Of a DNA stretch of 64,000 nt, positions 11,813 to 23,168 are shown in pieces; the stretch's first letter is position 1; each line of letters begins with the position of its first letter. A model generated the notes under the pieces. That model saw only the letters and a list, made by a program, of their open reading frames with translations. It was not told where the DNA came from and did not search any database. The position numbers and the translations under genes are program-made. Location of the stretch: contig JBHGNT010000004.1 of the NCBI GenBank assembly GCA_043228905.1, positions 3,286,001 through 3,350,000 on the forward strand. Reading direction: 5' to 3'. Source of the stretch: Azolla caroliniana (lineage: Eukaryota > Polypodiophyta).

Positions 11813-13440
11813 GATGAGAGGGTCGGATCTTGCAGAAGCCATGGCTTCGGTTGTGGATCGGATAGTGAGTGCGCGCGAAGGCACAGGCGCCCTCGATAGG
11901 GCTATTGAAGCAGTTGTCGGCACAATAGGCCGGTTCGGTGGGAAGGAAGCCACGAGCTATTTGGAGGCTTACTGAGCTGAAATGGTGATGAGGGACCTCT
12001 CGGAGGACAGGCGACTGGCCGGATTCCCTCGGGTGGCGATGCCGAGCATCCACGCGGAGGTGCTTGAGGTACGGGCTGAGAGTCGGACCTAGGAAGAGTT
12101 TGAAGGTCGGCTCCTTGAAAGATACAAGCTTTATGACGCGCTTCGGCTATCGAAGCGGGAGTTCATGGAATGGGTGGAGACCCCCGAAAAGGGGAGAAAC
12201 GCATCGGTGCTCCTTCGGGAGTTTGAAGAACGCTTTGCACGTCTTTCGGCGCTGGACCGAACCGTACTGGACACAAGTCGTGTCCTATTGTTCGTTAAAT
12301 CGGTGGATGTAAGGGACCGGGAGCAAGTGGGCTTCCTGCTGGAGACCGATGATGGCCTAACAACTGACTGGGCCGTGGTAAAGAGAGTCAGTGGCCATTT
12401 TGACAAACGGTGTGAGTGGGTCGATAAAGGCTTGATGGGGACGGGTTTTGTTGCGACAAGGAAGGTCGAGGTTCCCCCACCGGCGCGAAAGGAAGAGACC
12501 CGAGACTGGCTTGAGACCGGCTCGACTTTGACCAGCATGGTCAAAGGCTCGTCCGGAGGAGCGGCTCTGGAGGAGCTGACTCAGATGGTGAGGGACCTCC
12601 AGATTGCACAAGCACGGAGGGACGGTGGTGAACAAGTCCGTGACTAAAGGCCTCTGGTTGGGAACTGGTGCTTGTGGTGCGACGCGGTCGGCCACGCTCG
12701 AAAGGACTGCGGGGACTTCGCCGAAGCGATAAGAGCTAACATGGTGTACCTATGGAATGGTCGGGTGCACGCTAGCGAGACCCGAAGGGCCCTGGATCTG
12801 AATGTCCGATGAGGGGGTATGAAACGGCTGATGGAGGAAGCGGCGACTCGCCACGCGGAGACCGTCCACTACTCGGTGTCGGCTGGAATCCGGGTCGGAA
12901 GTGATGAAGTCTGGGAGACAAAAGAAGCCGGATTCTGGCCGTTGATGTTGGAAGGCCTCATCGGTGTACGGCTGAGGAAAGAGGAAGTGGACCGCACGGA
13001 AAGACGGGTCTGGGAGGTAACCGGGTGGAGTGACCCGGTCGAAGCGAAGACGGGTTTCGTGGAAGCTGCGTGCCAGAACTATGAGGTTCTAGTGGAAGAC
13101 AAGCGGACAAGGCCAAGAAGGCCGATTATCGGTTGAGCACAGAGTTCAAAAGGACCACAGACCTACGAAAGGTCCTGGAGGAACGGATCCTCGACAACAA
13201 AGTGGAGTTGTCGCTGAGGGAAGTGCTCGGTATCGCCAAGAAGGAGTTCCACAACTCCATCGTAGACTTGGTGAAGCGGAAAAGGCTTTCAATGGAGCCG
13301 AAGCCGGAGAAGCCGATGGAGGTGCGAATGACGCACCTAGAAGACATGGCCCTGGAGGACGAATTGGCAGAAAGCCACTACTCGAGGCCACATTGGGCTA
13401 GGGCCACTACGGAAACCCCTGTTCGGATCGGGGACGTCCA
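11813..13440 (+). pseudogene. Gag of degenerate Gypsy G1b
   Basis: It aligns with the intact G1 gag (31187 on): MRGSDLAEAMASVVDRIVSA, a capsid-like region, and a zinc knuckle (CLWCDAVGHARKDC, CX2CX4HX4C) near 12670. In-frame stops occur near 11973, 12090, 12645 and 12808. About 13125 a deletion joins the frames. The region after VRIGDVQ jumps straight to the pol start, so the whole protease (about 490 bp in G1) is gone. It is a dead copy that documents an older wave of G1 activity. Confidence 0.85.
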
Positions 13441-15319
13441 GGGGTACCATAGGTAGGAAATTTTGGTTCTCCGATAGCGGAGGTTGTACGATAGTCGGCG
13501 TAGTTGGCCGGGAAAAGAAGCGGGTGGAGGAGTGACTTCGGGCATGCGAAGTCCTCAGCCCTGAAGAGGAAATCAATGGAGCCGTGGAGGTGGTCTCTTT
13601 TGACGACACCTTAGGGAAGTTACGGGAGGTGTTCGAAGAAGGCCTTAATGAGGACCAAACGATTCCGGTATGTTCGGAAAAGATGTAAGAAGTCGTTGCC
13701 GACTTCGGTAATGGACTCGAGTCGAATCGGACGGCCTGAGTGGATACAAAGTACAAGACTATGGACCGGAAGGTGAGGCCAGTTGCGGCACCTTTTCCGG
13801 AGGGTAGCGAGTTACGGATAAAGGGGGTTGCGTCAGACCCAAGTTTACGAGATCCGGACAACATTGGATACACGTTCACCGACATAATGCTACACGAGCT
13901 CAAGATCGGTGGGGGTGGCTTTCTACTGCCGACGGAAGAGGACTGGTTTTGGAGAATGCTCGGGAGGCACGGGAAGGCTTTTGCATTCTTGCCGGAGGAG
14001 ATCGTGTGCGTACCACCGGTTGTGGAACTAATGGTGATCTTCACGGTACCGCATGTGCCGTGGAATCTCAAACCGATTCCAGTATCCAGAGTTCACATCC
14101 CGAAGCTGATGGAGCTGCTGAAACAGAAGGTGGAAATGGGCATCCTTGAACCATCGAGTGCCCCATATTCGAATCGGTGGTTTACAGTGCCAAAGAAGAA
14201 TGACAAACTACGCTTCATACAGGACCTATAGCCGGTCAACAAGGTGACCATTCAAAACGCATGTATCGGACCAACCAATGATGAGTTCGCGGAGGCCTTC
14301 ACAGGGAGGTCGATCTACTCGGTCGGGGATCTGTACTCAGGGTACGATCAGTTCCAACTAGCCGTAGAGAGCAGGGATGTCACGACGATGCAGACTCCTC
14401 TTGGCCTAGTTCGGATGTGTACCTTACCGCAAGGGGGAACTAACTCGGTGGCGCACATGGTGAATGCGATGAACAAGGTGTTGAGGGACTGCATCCCGGA
14501 CATCACCATGCCGTTTTTGGACGACATCCCGATCAAAGGATGTCCGGTGGAGGCCAAGGACGAGTCGATCGGGCCCGACGGTTGCCGGAGGTTCGTGATG
14601 GATCACATCCGCGATTGCGAGAAGGTGCTACAAAGACTCGGGAGAGCGCGGCTCACCTTCTCTGGAGAAAAATCAACCTTCGGACAGCCGGAGATCCTAG
14701 TAGTCGGACACCTGTGCGGGCCTTACGGTCGGAAGCCGTCCCCGGCGAAGGTAAAAGCCATCTCCGCGATGAAGGATGATTGCGGGTCGGTCACGGAGGT
14801 CTGAAGGATCCTGGGGGCATGTGCGTTCTATCAGATTTGGATTCCGCACTACGCGCATGTCGCGGAACCGCTTAAAGGGTTGCTGGAGAAAGGGCGTAAA
14901 TTAGGGTGGAGAGACTAGCACACGGAGTCGGTCCGGAGACTGAAGGAGGCACTCGCCGCGGCACCGGTTCTTCGGAAAGCGGTTTACGGCAAGGAAGTCC
15001 CCATTTACGTGACGGTGGACACGAGCCCCACCGGGATTAGGTGGGTGATCAATCAGGAAGACGAAGACGGCGTACGGTTCCTGATCCGGTTCAGGGCAAA
15101 GGTATTAATCGATCGGCAGCGAGGATATGCCCAAATCAAGCGCGAGCTATGGGGTATCATTTCGGCAGTCAAGGCCGACAAGGACTATCTGATCGAGACG
15201 GAAGTTATCATCGAGACGGACTGCCTACCGATTTTGGGTATGGTTTCCGGATGCAGACTCCGGACCTGGCGATGCTCAAGCGGATCGCATACATCAAGTC
15301 CCTGAACCCGGAGATACGG
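13441..15319 (+). pseudogene. Pol of degenerate Gypsy G1b (RT and part of RNase H)
   Basis: It aligns with the G1 pol from its start (FSDSGGCTIVGVVGREKK) through the reverse transcriptase (PHVPWNLKPIP, MPFLDDIPIKG) to the RNase H (TVDTSPTGIRWVINQEDEDG). Stops occur near 13530, 13687, 13737, 14229, 14803 and 14917. It is cut at 15319 inside RNase H by the LTR of G2a, so the integrase is absent. Reverse transcriptase motifs are otherwise well preserved, including the FLDD box. Confidence 0.85.
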
Positions 15320-16087
15320 TGTCGTGGAGAAAACCATCCCTAGGCGGAATCGGAGAATATCGGGAGAATCGGCGGTGTGCAACATGTGCACTCACCCTTG
15401 TATAAACGTGTGAATAGTAGGAGTCAAGTCGGGACAGAGAATCCCATATAAGTCAGGATTTATCCGACATTGTAACGCATCCCTCTCCTTGTTCTAGAGA
15501 AGGAAGGGAGCGCCCTTTGTGAAGGGGTTGCCCATTTTTGCATTCGTAGGGTATACCGTTAGAGGAAGAAACGTTCTCTCTTCCTCTTTCTTTCCTCTCG
15601 TTTACGGTTTCATTTCTTTTCTCTGCTTCTTCTTTGTCGTTTTGAGTATCGTGCCTTGGCATCTCGTGTTCCTATTTTCTGCCCGTTCTCTGTGCAAGAC
15701 CCCACTCGACACGACAAGCCCGAGAGCTCCTTGACCGGCGGCTTGGCAGTAGATGACTGTTGTAACCTGAGCTACTTAGGTCGAGCTCGATGCCAATATT
15801 GTATCTTAATCATGTAATATATGTGTGGAGGGTTCTGCGTATCGGTATCTGTGTGGGTGTTTTGGCGTCCTCTTACCTCCGTTTCTGTACATAAGGGCGT
15901 GAGTCGGGTCGGCGTGGTGTGTGTGTGTGGGTGTGAGTTGGTGTCAAGTGCGCTCTCTCTCTCTTTCTCTCTCCCGTTCGGTTGCTTCCGGAACGCGTTC
16001 GGAATCGTCTTCTCGGCTTCCCTTCTTCCCTCGTCCGAGATCCCCATGGTCCCGCCCTTCTACATGCACGCGCGTAATAATGCGACA
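15320..16087 (+). repeat. 5' LTR of G2a
   Basis: 768 bp, TGTCGTGGAG to TGCGACA. It inserted into the RNase H of G1b just after codons for PEIR. It contains a degraded TATA region near 15495 and CT-rich leader sequence near 15955-15980. Confidence 0.85.
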
Positions 16088-16123
16088 TCTTTGGTGAACC
16101 CGACGTGAAGGGTGGCAAGGGAG

Positions 16124-17540
16124 AATGGAGTTGGAAGAAGACGACTTCGCGCAACTTTTCGTCGAAGCGGTGAGGGAGTTTGGACGAGAGACAGCAAGAC
16201 GAGAGTCGGCGTAGCGAGTGGTCGAAAGAGTCGGCCGTTTCAACGGGGACAAAGTCCCATCTTACTTGGAAGCCTACAACGCAGAAATGGAGGAGCGAGA
16301 CGTGGACGAAGCGTTGAGGTTGGAGTTCTTCTGTCGGGCTGTCCCTGTCCGTATGCACGCGGAAGTGAAGGAGCTCCGAGAAGCTCATAGTTTGTGGGAG
16401 GCCTTTGAAGAGGCGCTCCTGTAGGCATATGGAGGACGGCGGAAGAGCTGGGGACGACACGACTTCGACCAGTGGGTAGCATCGGCAAAGACCCACCGGA
16501 GCGCAACAAAGGCGTTCCGAGAGTTCGAGCGACGGCTTGCTCGGCTCCCGGAGCGGGAACAAGGTTTGGTGGGGGCGGACAGAGTCCTATTGTTCGTCAG
16601 GTCGATCGACCGAGCGGAACGGGAAGCCATCGGGATTGAGCTCGAAGACGATGACGGAGCGAATGGGCTTACCGAGGACTGGTCGAAGGTCGGAAGGGTG
16701 TGCCAAAGGCTAGATGATGAGCGAGCCGAGAAGGCTAAGAGGTAGGCGCGCGACGGCGTGCCATCACAGCGGGAAGAGGCCGAACGGCAAAGAGAGTCGG
16801 CAAGGGTCGGCGTTGGGGCCAGGATTGCGGAGGCATACGCAGCTCTCGAGGCGATGCTGGAGGAAGAGGAGAGATCGAGGCCACAAGGCGAGACTGAGGA
16901 GACGGACTTGCCCCGCTCGATGACAGGAGATCGGTACGACGGTACCACGGGAGAGGGCGCGGAACAAAACGCCCTCTCGACTTGAGGAGAATTGTCGACT
17001 GAGGACAAGGTCAGGAGCGGAGAAAAGCCCTCCACGTGGATTCCGGAGACTCTGGTGGTCGAGCCCGTGTGCCGACATGAGACCGGAGAGAAGGAAGGCG
17101 CAGACGAGGAGTCCTGGCATGATGCCGACGAAGAGGGATGGGAAACGGCCTACGAGGAGGCCAAGGATGGAGGCGACACGGAAAGATTGGTATTCCGATT
17201 CGAATGGAGCGTGATCCAGATGTGGATGACTCGACTGAAACCGACCCAAGGCGTGAAAGACCAGGGACAGGCTATACAGCCCGATCGGTAGGGCTCGGTT
17301 CGGTACAATAGTGCCGACGCGGAAGAGGGTGCGAAACAAATCGCCCTCTTTTACATGAGGACACAAACCGGCCAGGAGAAGGCCGCAAGTTGGGAAGCTA
17401 GCGATCGAGTTTGCGGAGAGAGACCGGCAGGTTTCGGACACCGCTGCCTGAAACTCCGGACATTGGAGAATCAAGTGCAGGCGGCACTTGATCGATCGAA
17501 GTCCAGATGCTTCTCACCGAACGTGCTTGGGGAGTGGTAG
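16124..17540 (+). pseudogene. Gag of G2a
   Basis: It begins MELEEDDFAQLFVEAVREFG, has a TAG near 16214, then VGRFNGDKVPSYLEAYNAEM and VPVRMHAEVKELREAHSLWE. A second TAG follows at about 16424. Later segments (LLFVRSIDRAEREAIGIELE, then Glu-rich acidic stretches) are readable in pieces. The fold order resembles the G1 gag (capsid-like segment, then a region matching LLFVKSVD of G1), but no zinc knuckle is seen. Start chosen by agreement with the copies at 5942 and 29711. Confidence 0.7.
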
Positions 17541-18990
17541 CCCGAAGAAGCATCCACAAATCATTACGAGACGGAAACACCACGTCTTATCCGGAGACTC
17601 AGGCAGCCGGCAACGAGCGCTGGCGTGAGACCTGGAGTGAAGGGAGACGGAGGCGAGTACGCGAGAAGGAGAGCGACGACGAGTTCGGGAGAAGTACAAA
17701 GGATGAAGAGGAGAATGAAGACCGGTCCTATAGAGATCCTCACACCGATCCGGCTGTCGGCCTGAGTGCCGGCGTGAGTCCTATAGAAGAGGTCGGTGGC
17801 GACAGGAGAACGTGACCCGGCAATCCAGAGAATGACGAACGGACCTGGACGAGAACCGGGTGGAGCGGACTCCTGGACAACCATTCCGGGAGGGAGGAAG
17901 AGAGCAGGCCTACGAAGAGGCCGAGAACACGGTACGTCGGTACCACGGGGGACGGTGCAGAGCAAACCGCCCTCTCGGCTTGCGAGAGAAGGAAGACCCA
18001 GGATAAGGGTCAGAGATATGATGAGCCGAAGGAGGATCCTTCACACCGGATCTAGAGACTTTGGCAGTCGGCAACGCGGTCAACGGAAGACCAAGATACT
18101 GATGGTGGTGGCAAGGGGACGAAGGCAAAGAACTAAGAACGGGCGGTCTACGGAGATCCTCACACCGATCTAGCGGCGTGAGTCCTTTAGGACAGGTCGG
18201 TGGCGGCAGGTGAACGTGACCAGACGGTGCTGTAGAGACCTTACACGCACCGGTTCTAGAGACTTTGGCGGTCGGCCCGAGAGCCGATGTGAGACCTAGA
18301 GTGAAGAACGGTGGCCACGTCAATGCGGGCAAACAAAGGTCCCACGAAGATCCTCACACCGATCCAGAGGTCGGCCCGAGAGCCGGCGTGAGTCCTATAG
18401 GAAAGGACGGTGGCAGCAAGTGAATGTGTTCGGACGACGAAAAGCAGAGAAGGAAGGTATCAGACCGGCGAAGCGGCTACGAACCGAATCAGACCGACCA
18501 GCGAGGTCACGGGCATAAGGAAGTCCGGTCCTATGGGATCCCCACACCGAACCAGAGACTCTGGCAGTTCGGCCAACATGGCAACATGAGACCGAGAGAG
18601 AAGGTTGGTGGCGGTGGGAAACGGGACCCACCTATGCGGAAGACACGAGGAGAGTCGCGAAGGACTATGACAAAAGACACCCCGAATTTCGGCAAGCAGA
18701 GAAACGGAGTTCGGTCCTATGGGATTCTCACACCGATCCGGAGACTCTGGCAATTCGGCCAACGTGGCAACGTGAGACCTAGGGAAAAGGACGGTGGCGG
18801 CAGGGAACGGGACCGGGCGACACCAGATAGCGGATCGGGAGTCAGTAAGACGGGGCGGACGAAGTGCGAAACCCTTACCGACCAGTTACGGTTTCAGAAG
18901 GAGCCGGTAGGGGCAAACACGGGGAGGTGTGTTGGGCCGGAAAGGCACATTGTTCCGGAGACCATGGCGGTTTGAGCCGACGTGGTGACG
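17540..18990 (+). repeat. Degenerate tandem repeats inside G2a
   Basis: About eight to nine diverged units of roughly 95-190 bp. Each carries versions of CCTCACACCGATCCGG, GAGACTCTGGCAGTCGG, GGCGTGAGTCCTATAGG and GACGGTGGCGGCAGG (for example near 17730, 18040, 18155, 18345, 18525 and 18715). All frames are broken. I see no coding signal, so this looks like a repeat-expanded non-coding segment between gag and the polypurine tract. Confidence 0.7.
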
Positions 18991-19378
18991 TAAGACCATG
19001 GAGAAGGGAGGTGGCAGCGAGAGGAGCGGGAAGGCAATGCGAAACATGGGACGGCAATCAGGACAACACGAATGGTCGACGGAGGCCAAGCGGGCCACTA
19101 CGGGCGTTCCTCAAGCGGAGGGCATCGGGCATATGGTGGAGAGTGGGGCGTGCATTTGGCTAGGCGAAGGGCCAACGACGAAGCACGCATACTACGGGGC
19201 CACGACGAACGACCTATTGGCGGGACGAATGAGCTTACAGAGAGGCAAGTGGCACGAGGATGAACCGGTCCAAAGCGAATGGCGATCCGGAGGACGAAGG
19301 GTAAGCGCGGGCCGGTCTTCTCCGGCAAAAGGTCTATTTTGGAGCATACCGGTGGATGCGCGGTTAGGTGGGGGCAGA
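18991..19378 (+). other. Non-coding 3' internal region and polypurine tract of G2a
   Basis: No coding domain is visible. The last 75 bp (GGCCGGTCTTCTCCGG ... GGTGGATGCGCGGTTAGGTG) closely match the segment before the 3' LTR of the intact G1. Confidence 0.6.
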
Positions 19379-20137
19379 TGTCGTGGAGAAAACCGTCCCT
19401 AGGCGGAATCGGAGAATATTGGGAGAATCGGTGGTGTGCAACATGTGCACTCACCCTTGTATAAATGTGTGAATAGTAGAAGTCAAGTCGGGACAGAGAA
19501 TCCCTTGTAAGTCAGGATTTATCCGACATTGTAACGCATCCCTCTCCTTGTTCTAGAAAAGGAAGGGAGCGCCCTTTGTGAAGGGATTGCCCATTTTTGC
19601 ATTCGTAGGGTATACCATTGTCGCGTTGCTATGCGCGTGCGTGGAAAAGGGTGGGACCACAGGGGTCTTGGACTAAGGAGTAGAGGAGAAGGAATCAGAC
19701 ATGGAATGGAAGCTTTGCTCAAGAAGAAGAAGAATGAACTCTTGATTAGATTGAACAAGAGGAAGATGGAGAAAAGATGATCAACAAGATGTATTGAAAC
19801 GAAATGAACGATTATAAAATGGTGGCCGCATAGGCCACACCAAACGACTACTCGAAACCCTAACCGATGAAGATGAAGATAAAGATAAAGAAACCCTAAC
19901 CCTAACCCTAACGCTCGACCTATGTGGTATATCTCGCACACTCAAAATAGGCAACCCCCACAATGGTGCCTTCCCTCTCCTTTTATAGCACAAGGAGGGA
20001 AGACTGTTTACAAAAGTGAGACTAAAATATCCCCTTTCATTCAAAGGGGATATTTGCCTTGATTTGGGGAGGGTGAGATTGATGGCCCCTTAACTCCCAC
20101 CTCCACACAAACAACTAGGTACCTATGTACCGCATAG

Positions 20138-20179
<42 letters not shown>

Positions 20180-20585
20180 GTGGATGTGCGCACAAGACCA
20201 CATCACCTTTATACCTTAGGGATCCTATGGGGCATTTCTAGCACCATAGATTTTACCCTTATTACTATTACAAATACATTATGTACGTATGCAACGTTGC
20301 ACATCGCTCTTTGGCTCTCGTTGCTCGGGTTTCCGCTTGTGGACGAAAATCTTCACGACACCGTTAGAGGAAGAAACGTTCTCTCTTCCTCTTTCTTTCC
20401 TCTCGTTTACGGTTTCGTTTCTTTTCTCTGCTTCTTCGTATTTGTTGTTCTGGGTATCGAGCCTTGGCATCTCGTGTTCCTGTTTCCTGAACACGTCCGG
20501 AATTGTCTTCTCGGCTTCCCTTCTTCCCTCATCCGAGACCCCCGTGGTCCCACCCTTCTACACGCACGCGCGAAACTTCGAGACA
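19379..20585 (+). repeat. 3' LTR of G2a, interrupted and internally deleted
   Basis: The LTR runs 19379-19618 and resumes at 20361-20585, matching the 5' LTR at both ends. About 300 bp of the middle of the LTR is missing in the second part. A solo LTR sits between the two parts. Confidence 0.8.
19619..20360 (-). repeat. Antisense solo LTR (Gypsy G3) nested in the G2a 3' LTR
   Basis: On the minus strand it starts TGTCGTGAAGATTTTCGTCC and ends CAACGCGACA. Flanks CCAT (19615-19618) and CCGT (20361-20364) fit a 4-bp target duplication with one change, the same length as for G1. It holds a (CT)n microsatellite at about 20142-20177 and three CCCTAA units at about 19893-19912. Confidence 0.75.
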
Positions 20586-21008
20586 CCGGTGTGAAGGATC
20601 CTTCTCAAGCCTCTAATCCATCTCGACCCTGTCCCGGGTCGTCCTTCTCCGCATGTCGAGAGGGTGGCTCGCTCCACACCCTCTCCCATTATCGTGTTGT
20701 TATGCTCTTGCGTGTGAAATGAGGCGGGACTGCGGGGGCCCTGAACCAAGGAGCGTGGGAAAGAAGGAGGAGAGCGACTCACAAAAACACAGGGAGAGAG
20801 ACGGGAACAGAAGATTCAATTACAATGTCAACAACGATTACAACTGGCAAACCGGTAACAGACCCCGAACGGAGGTCCCATGCACACACACGGACGATAC
20901 AGAGAACGCATGGTGGAGCCTTTGCTGGAAGCACACGGGCTCACGCGCAGCAGAGGTAACCGACACAGAAACGTAGTGGAGAGCAACGGTGGAGGAGGAG
21001 AGAGCTTA
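20586..21008 (-). repeat. Antisense gag scrap and G4-like LTR fragment
   Basis: 20586-20691 is the reverse complement of the G2 gag segment with GAGAGGGTG...CCCTCTCGAC. 20692-21008 is the reverse complement of the G4 LTR second half (compare 7990-8233), with the usual LTR tail next to 20692. The LTR joins antisense pol at 21008 in the middle of the integrase. Confidence 0.65.
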
Positions 21009-22686
21009 ATGTTTGCCTCCGGGTTGTACGCCGTACTGAGTGAGAGTTTAACCCCTAACCGTTCAAATAGCTCTTCGGCCTCTTGTGCATCCAGTTCTCC
21101 ACGGTCCGCTATGATCTTCCCTACACACCCATACCGACACACCACCTCCTCGATTAGCAACAGGCATACGACCGCGGTTGTCTTGTTTGGTAATGCTCGA
21201 CCCTCCACCTGGTTCTTCAGATCTTCTCGTGCTAGCACCAGGTACCACATTTGCCCTACCCCCATCGGCATCGTCACCAGATCCACCATCCACTTGAAGT
21301 GGATGGTCGGCGGATAATCCACCATCCACCAGACTATGGAATGCATCTGACAGCTTTCGCAAGTCGTTACGAACCAATACTTCTCCTTCAGCTTCTCGAA
21401 CGTGGCCCATGTCCCCTGGTGTCCGGCCCAAGGACTCTCGTGGTACACCATTAGCAATGCTTCCTGCTCCTCCTTCCTTGCCACCACCCGGAGTGGGACT
21501 CCATGTCGCTTGTTCGGGTGCTTCCATATGGTTCTGTCCTACAGGAAGAATCAATACGCTTTCTTCTGGATCCGGTTAGCCTCTTCCCTTGTCCACGCCG
21601 CTCCCGGCGTCATCGTCTTCAGGAACCCACCGATCTAGAGCCACTCCCCGTCGTACTTGCTTTCATCGAACTCTTTTCGGAGACCGCTTTTCGGAGAGCC
21701 GACGCTGCGGTAAGCGCCTCTTTTAACCTCCGGACCAATTCCATATGCTTGTCTCTCCATTTGAACTTTCGTCCTTTCTTTAGCAACCCGTAGAGCGGTT
21801 CCGCGACGTGTGCGTAGTGCGGGATCCAAATGTGATAGAACGTGCATGCCCCCAGGAACCTCCGCACCTCCGTAACCGACTCACATTCTTCCTTCATCGC
21901 GGAGATGGCCTCTACCTTTGCCGGAGACGGTTTCCGACCATAAGGCCCGCACAGGTGACCAACCAGAAGGATCTCTGACTGCCTGAAAGCCGACTTGTCT
22001 CTGGAGAGGGTGAGCCGCGCACCCTCTAGTCTTTGCAGTACCTTCTCGTAGTTGTCAATGTGGTATGCCACGAATCTCCGACATCCGTCCAGCCCAACCG
22101 TTTCATCCTTATCCTCCACTGGGCACCCCTTTATCGGTATATTGTTTAGAAATGGCATGGTGATGTCCGGGATGCAGTCCCTCAACACCTTGTTCATCGC
22201 ATTCACCATGTGCGCCACTGAGTTTGTCCCTCCTTGCGGCAGGGTACACATCTGCACTAAGCCGAGAGGTGTCCGCATCGTCATGACATCCCTGCTCTCC
22301 TCGGCTAGTTGGCACAAATAGATCCCCGACCGAATAGATCGACCTCCTGGCGAAGGCCTCTGCAAACTCGTCGATCGTCGGTCCAACTCCTGTGTTCCGA
22401 ATGGTCACTTTATTGACCGGCTGCAGGTTCTGAATGAGGCGCAACGTGCCGTTCTTCTTAGGCACGGTAAACCACCGATTCGAGTATGGGGCATTTGACG
22501 GTTCAAGGATGCCCATCTCCACTTTCTGCTTCAGTAGCTCCATTAGCTTTGGGATGTGAGCTCTAGGTACTGGAATCGGTTTGAGGTTCCACGGCACATG
22601 CGGTACCGTAAAAATAACCATCGGCTCAACGACCGTCAGGTCCACGCATCCGATCTATTCTGGCGAGAACGCGAAGGCCTTCCCGT
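21009..22686 (-). pseudogene. Antisense G1-like pol, part 1 (RT, RNase H, integrase)
   Basis: Read from 22686 down: KAFAFSPE, VPHVPWNLKPIP, reverse transcriptase with MPFLNNIPIKG near 22150 (the FLDD box of G1 has become FLNN, so catalysis is lost), part of RNase H (truncated after LRKAVSEK), then integrase HHCC and core up to LSTAYNPEAN at about 21010. Stops and frameshifts separate the pieces, and most of RNase H is deleted. It was one unit with 28137-28445 before Copia C2 inserted. Confidence 0.85.
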
Positions 22687-22975
22687 TGTTGGAAGCAATG
22701 TCGTCTGTGCGGAAGATCGAGAAGCACTCGATTCCTGTTTATTCCCTGTGTATGACAGAATGTAGGTCGTTGCACAGAGAGAGAGAGAGAGGGAGAGAGA
22801 GAGACACAAAAAACTCTTTATTGCATAAACAAAGAATACAACAACCAACCTCACAAAGAGGTTACAAGGTCACTATATATAGTGACCGACTTAGGGCAAC
22901 TACCCTTTATGCTAATTACATAAATGGCCGAGACGGGATGGTGTGAATACGTCCATTATACACATGTATTCGACA
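22687..22975 (-). repeat. 3' LTR of C2
   Basis: On the minus strand TGTCGAATACATG to GCTTCCAACA, directly after the polypurine tract at 22976-22982. Confidence 0.93.
22868..22887 (-). promoter_or_regulatory. Palindromic TATA box of the C2 3' LTR
   Basis: GGTCACTATATATAGTGACC is a perfect 20-bp palindrome centred on the TATA motif, about 88 bp into the LTR. The same sequence is in the other LTR. Confidence 0.7.
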
Positions 22976-23168
22976 CTCCCCCGTAATGGGCGTATACATG
23001 GGTTATCTAAGATTACAGGTATAGACTTAGGTTCTCGGACATATCAGCTTTGTTCGAGTCGGCAGGATCCGAAGACAGAAGACCGAACTGGTCGGGTCGG
23101 AACAGTTGAAGCCGATCATTAAGGAGCTGATGTCGGTTGTCGGGAACCATCCTGCTCTGTGTCCGGCT

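Larger units (their letters stand above)
15320..20585 (+). mobile_element. Gypsy G2a, gag-only non-autonomous element
   Basis: LTRs lie at 15320-16087 and 19379-20585 (the latter interrupted by a solo LTR and internally deleted). The primer site (TTTGGTGAACCCGACGTG) follows the 5' LTR. The internal 3.3 kb has a broken gag, then a tandem-repeat field, then a purine-rich tract (AGGTGGGGGCAGA) before the 3' LTR. That tract and its upstream 40 bp closely match G1 at 36830-36873. No pol domain is present. The flanks ACGG and CCGG match at three of four bases, so the target duplication is uncertain and the right flank is not the continuation of G1b. Confidence 0.8.

Noticed and set aside
19893-19912. 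Telomere-like CCCTAA units
   Set aside because: Only three units, inside a solo LTR, and not the common plant CCCTAAA form; more likely chance or LTR sequence than an interstitial telomere.
20142-20177. (CT)n run as a separate feature of interest
   Set aside because: Ordinary microsatellite inside the solo LTR; similar (AG)n/(CT)n runs occur in the leaders of most LTRs here.
15320-20585. Clean target duplication for G2a
   Set aside because: ACGG and CCGG agree at only three of four positions and the right flank does not continue the interrupted G1b, so I do not claim a duplication.
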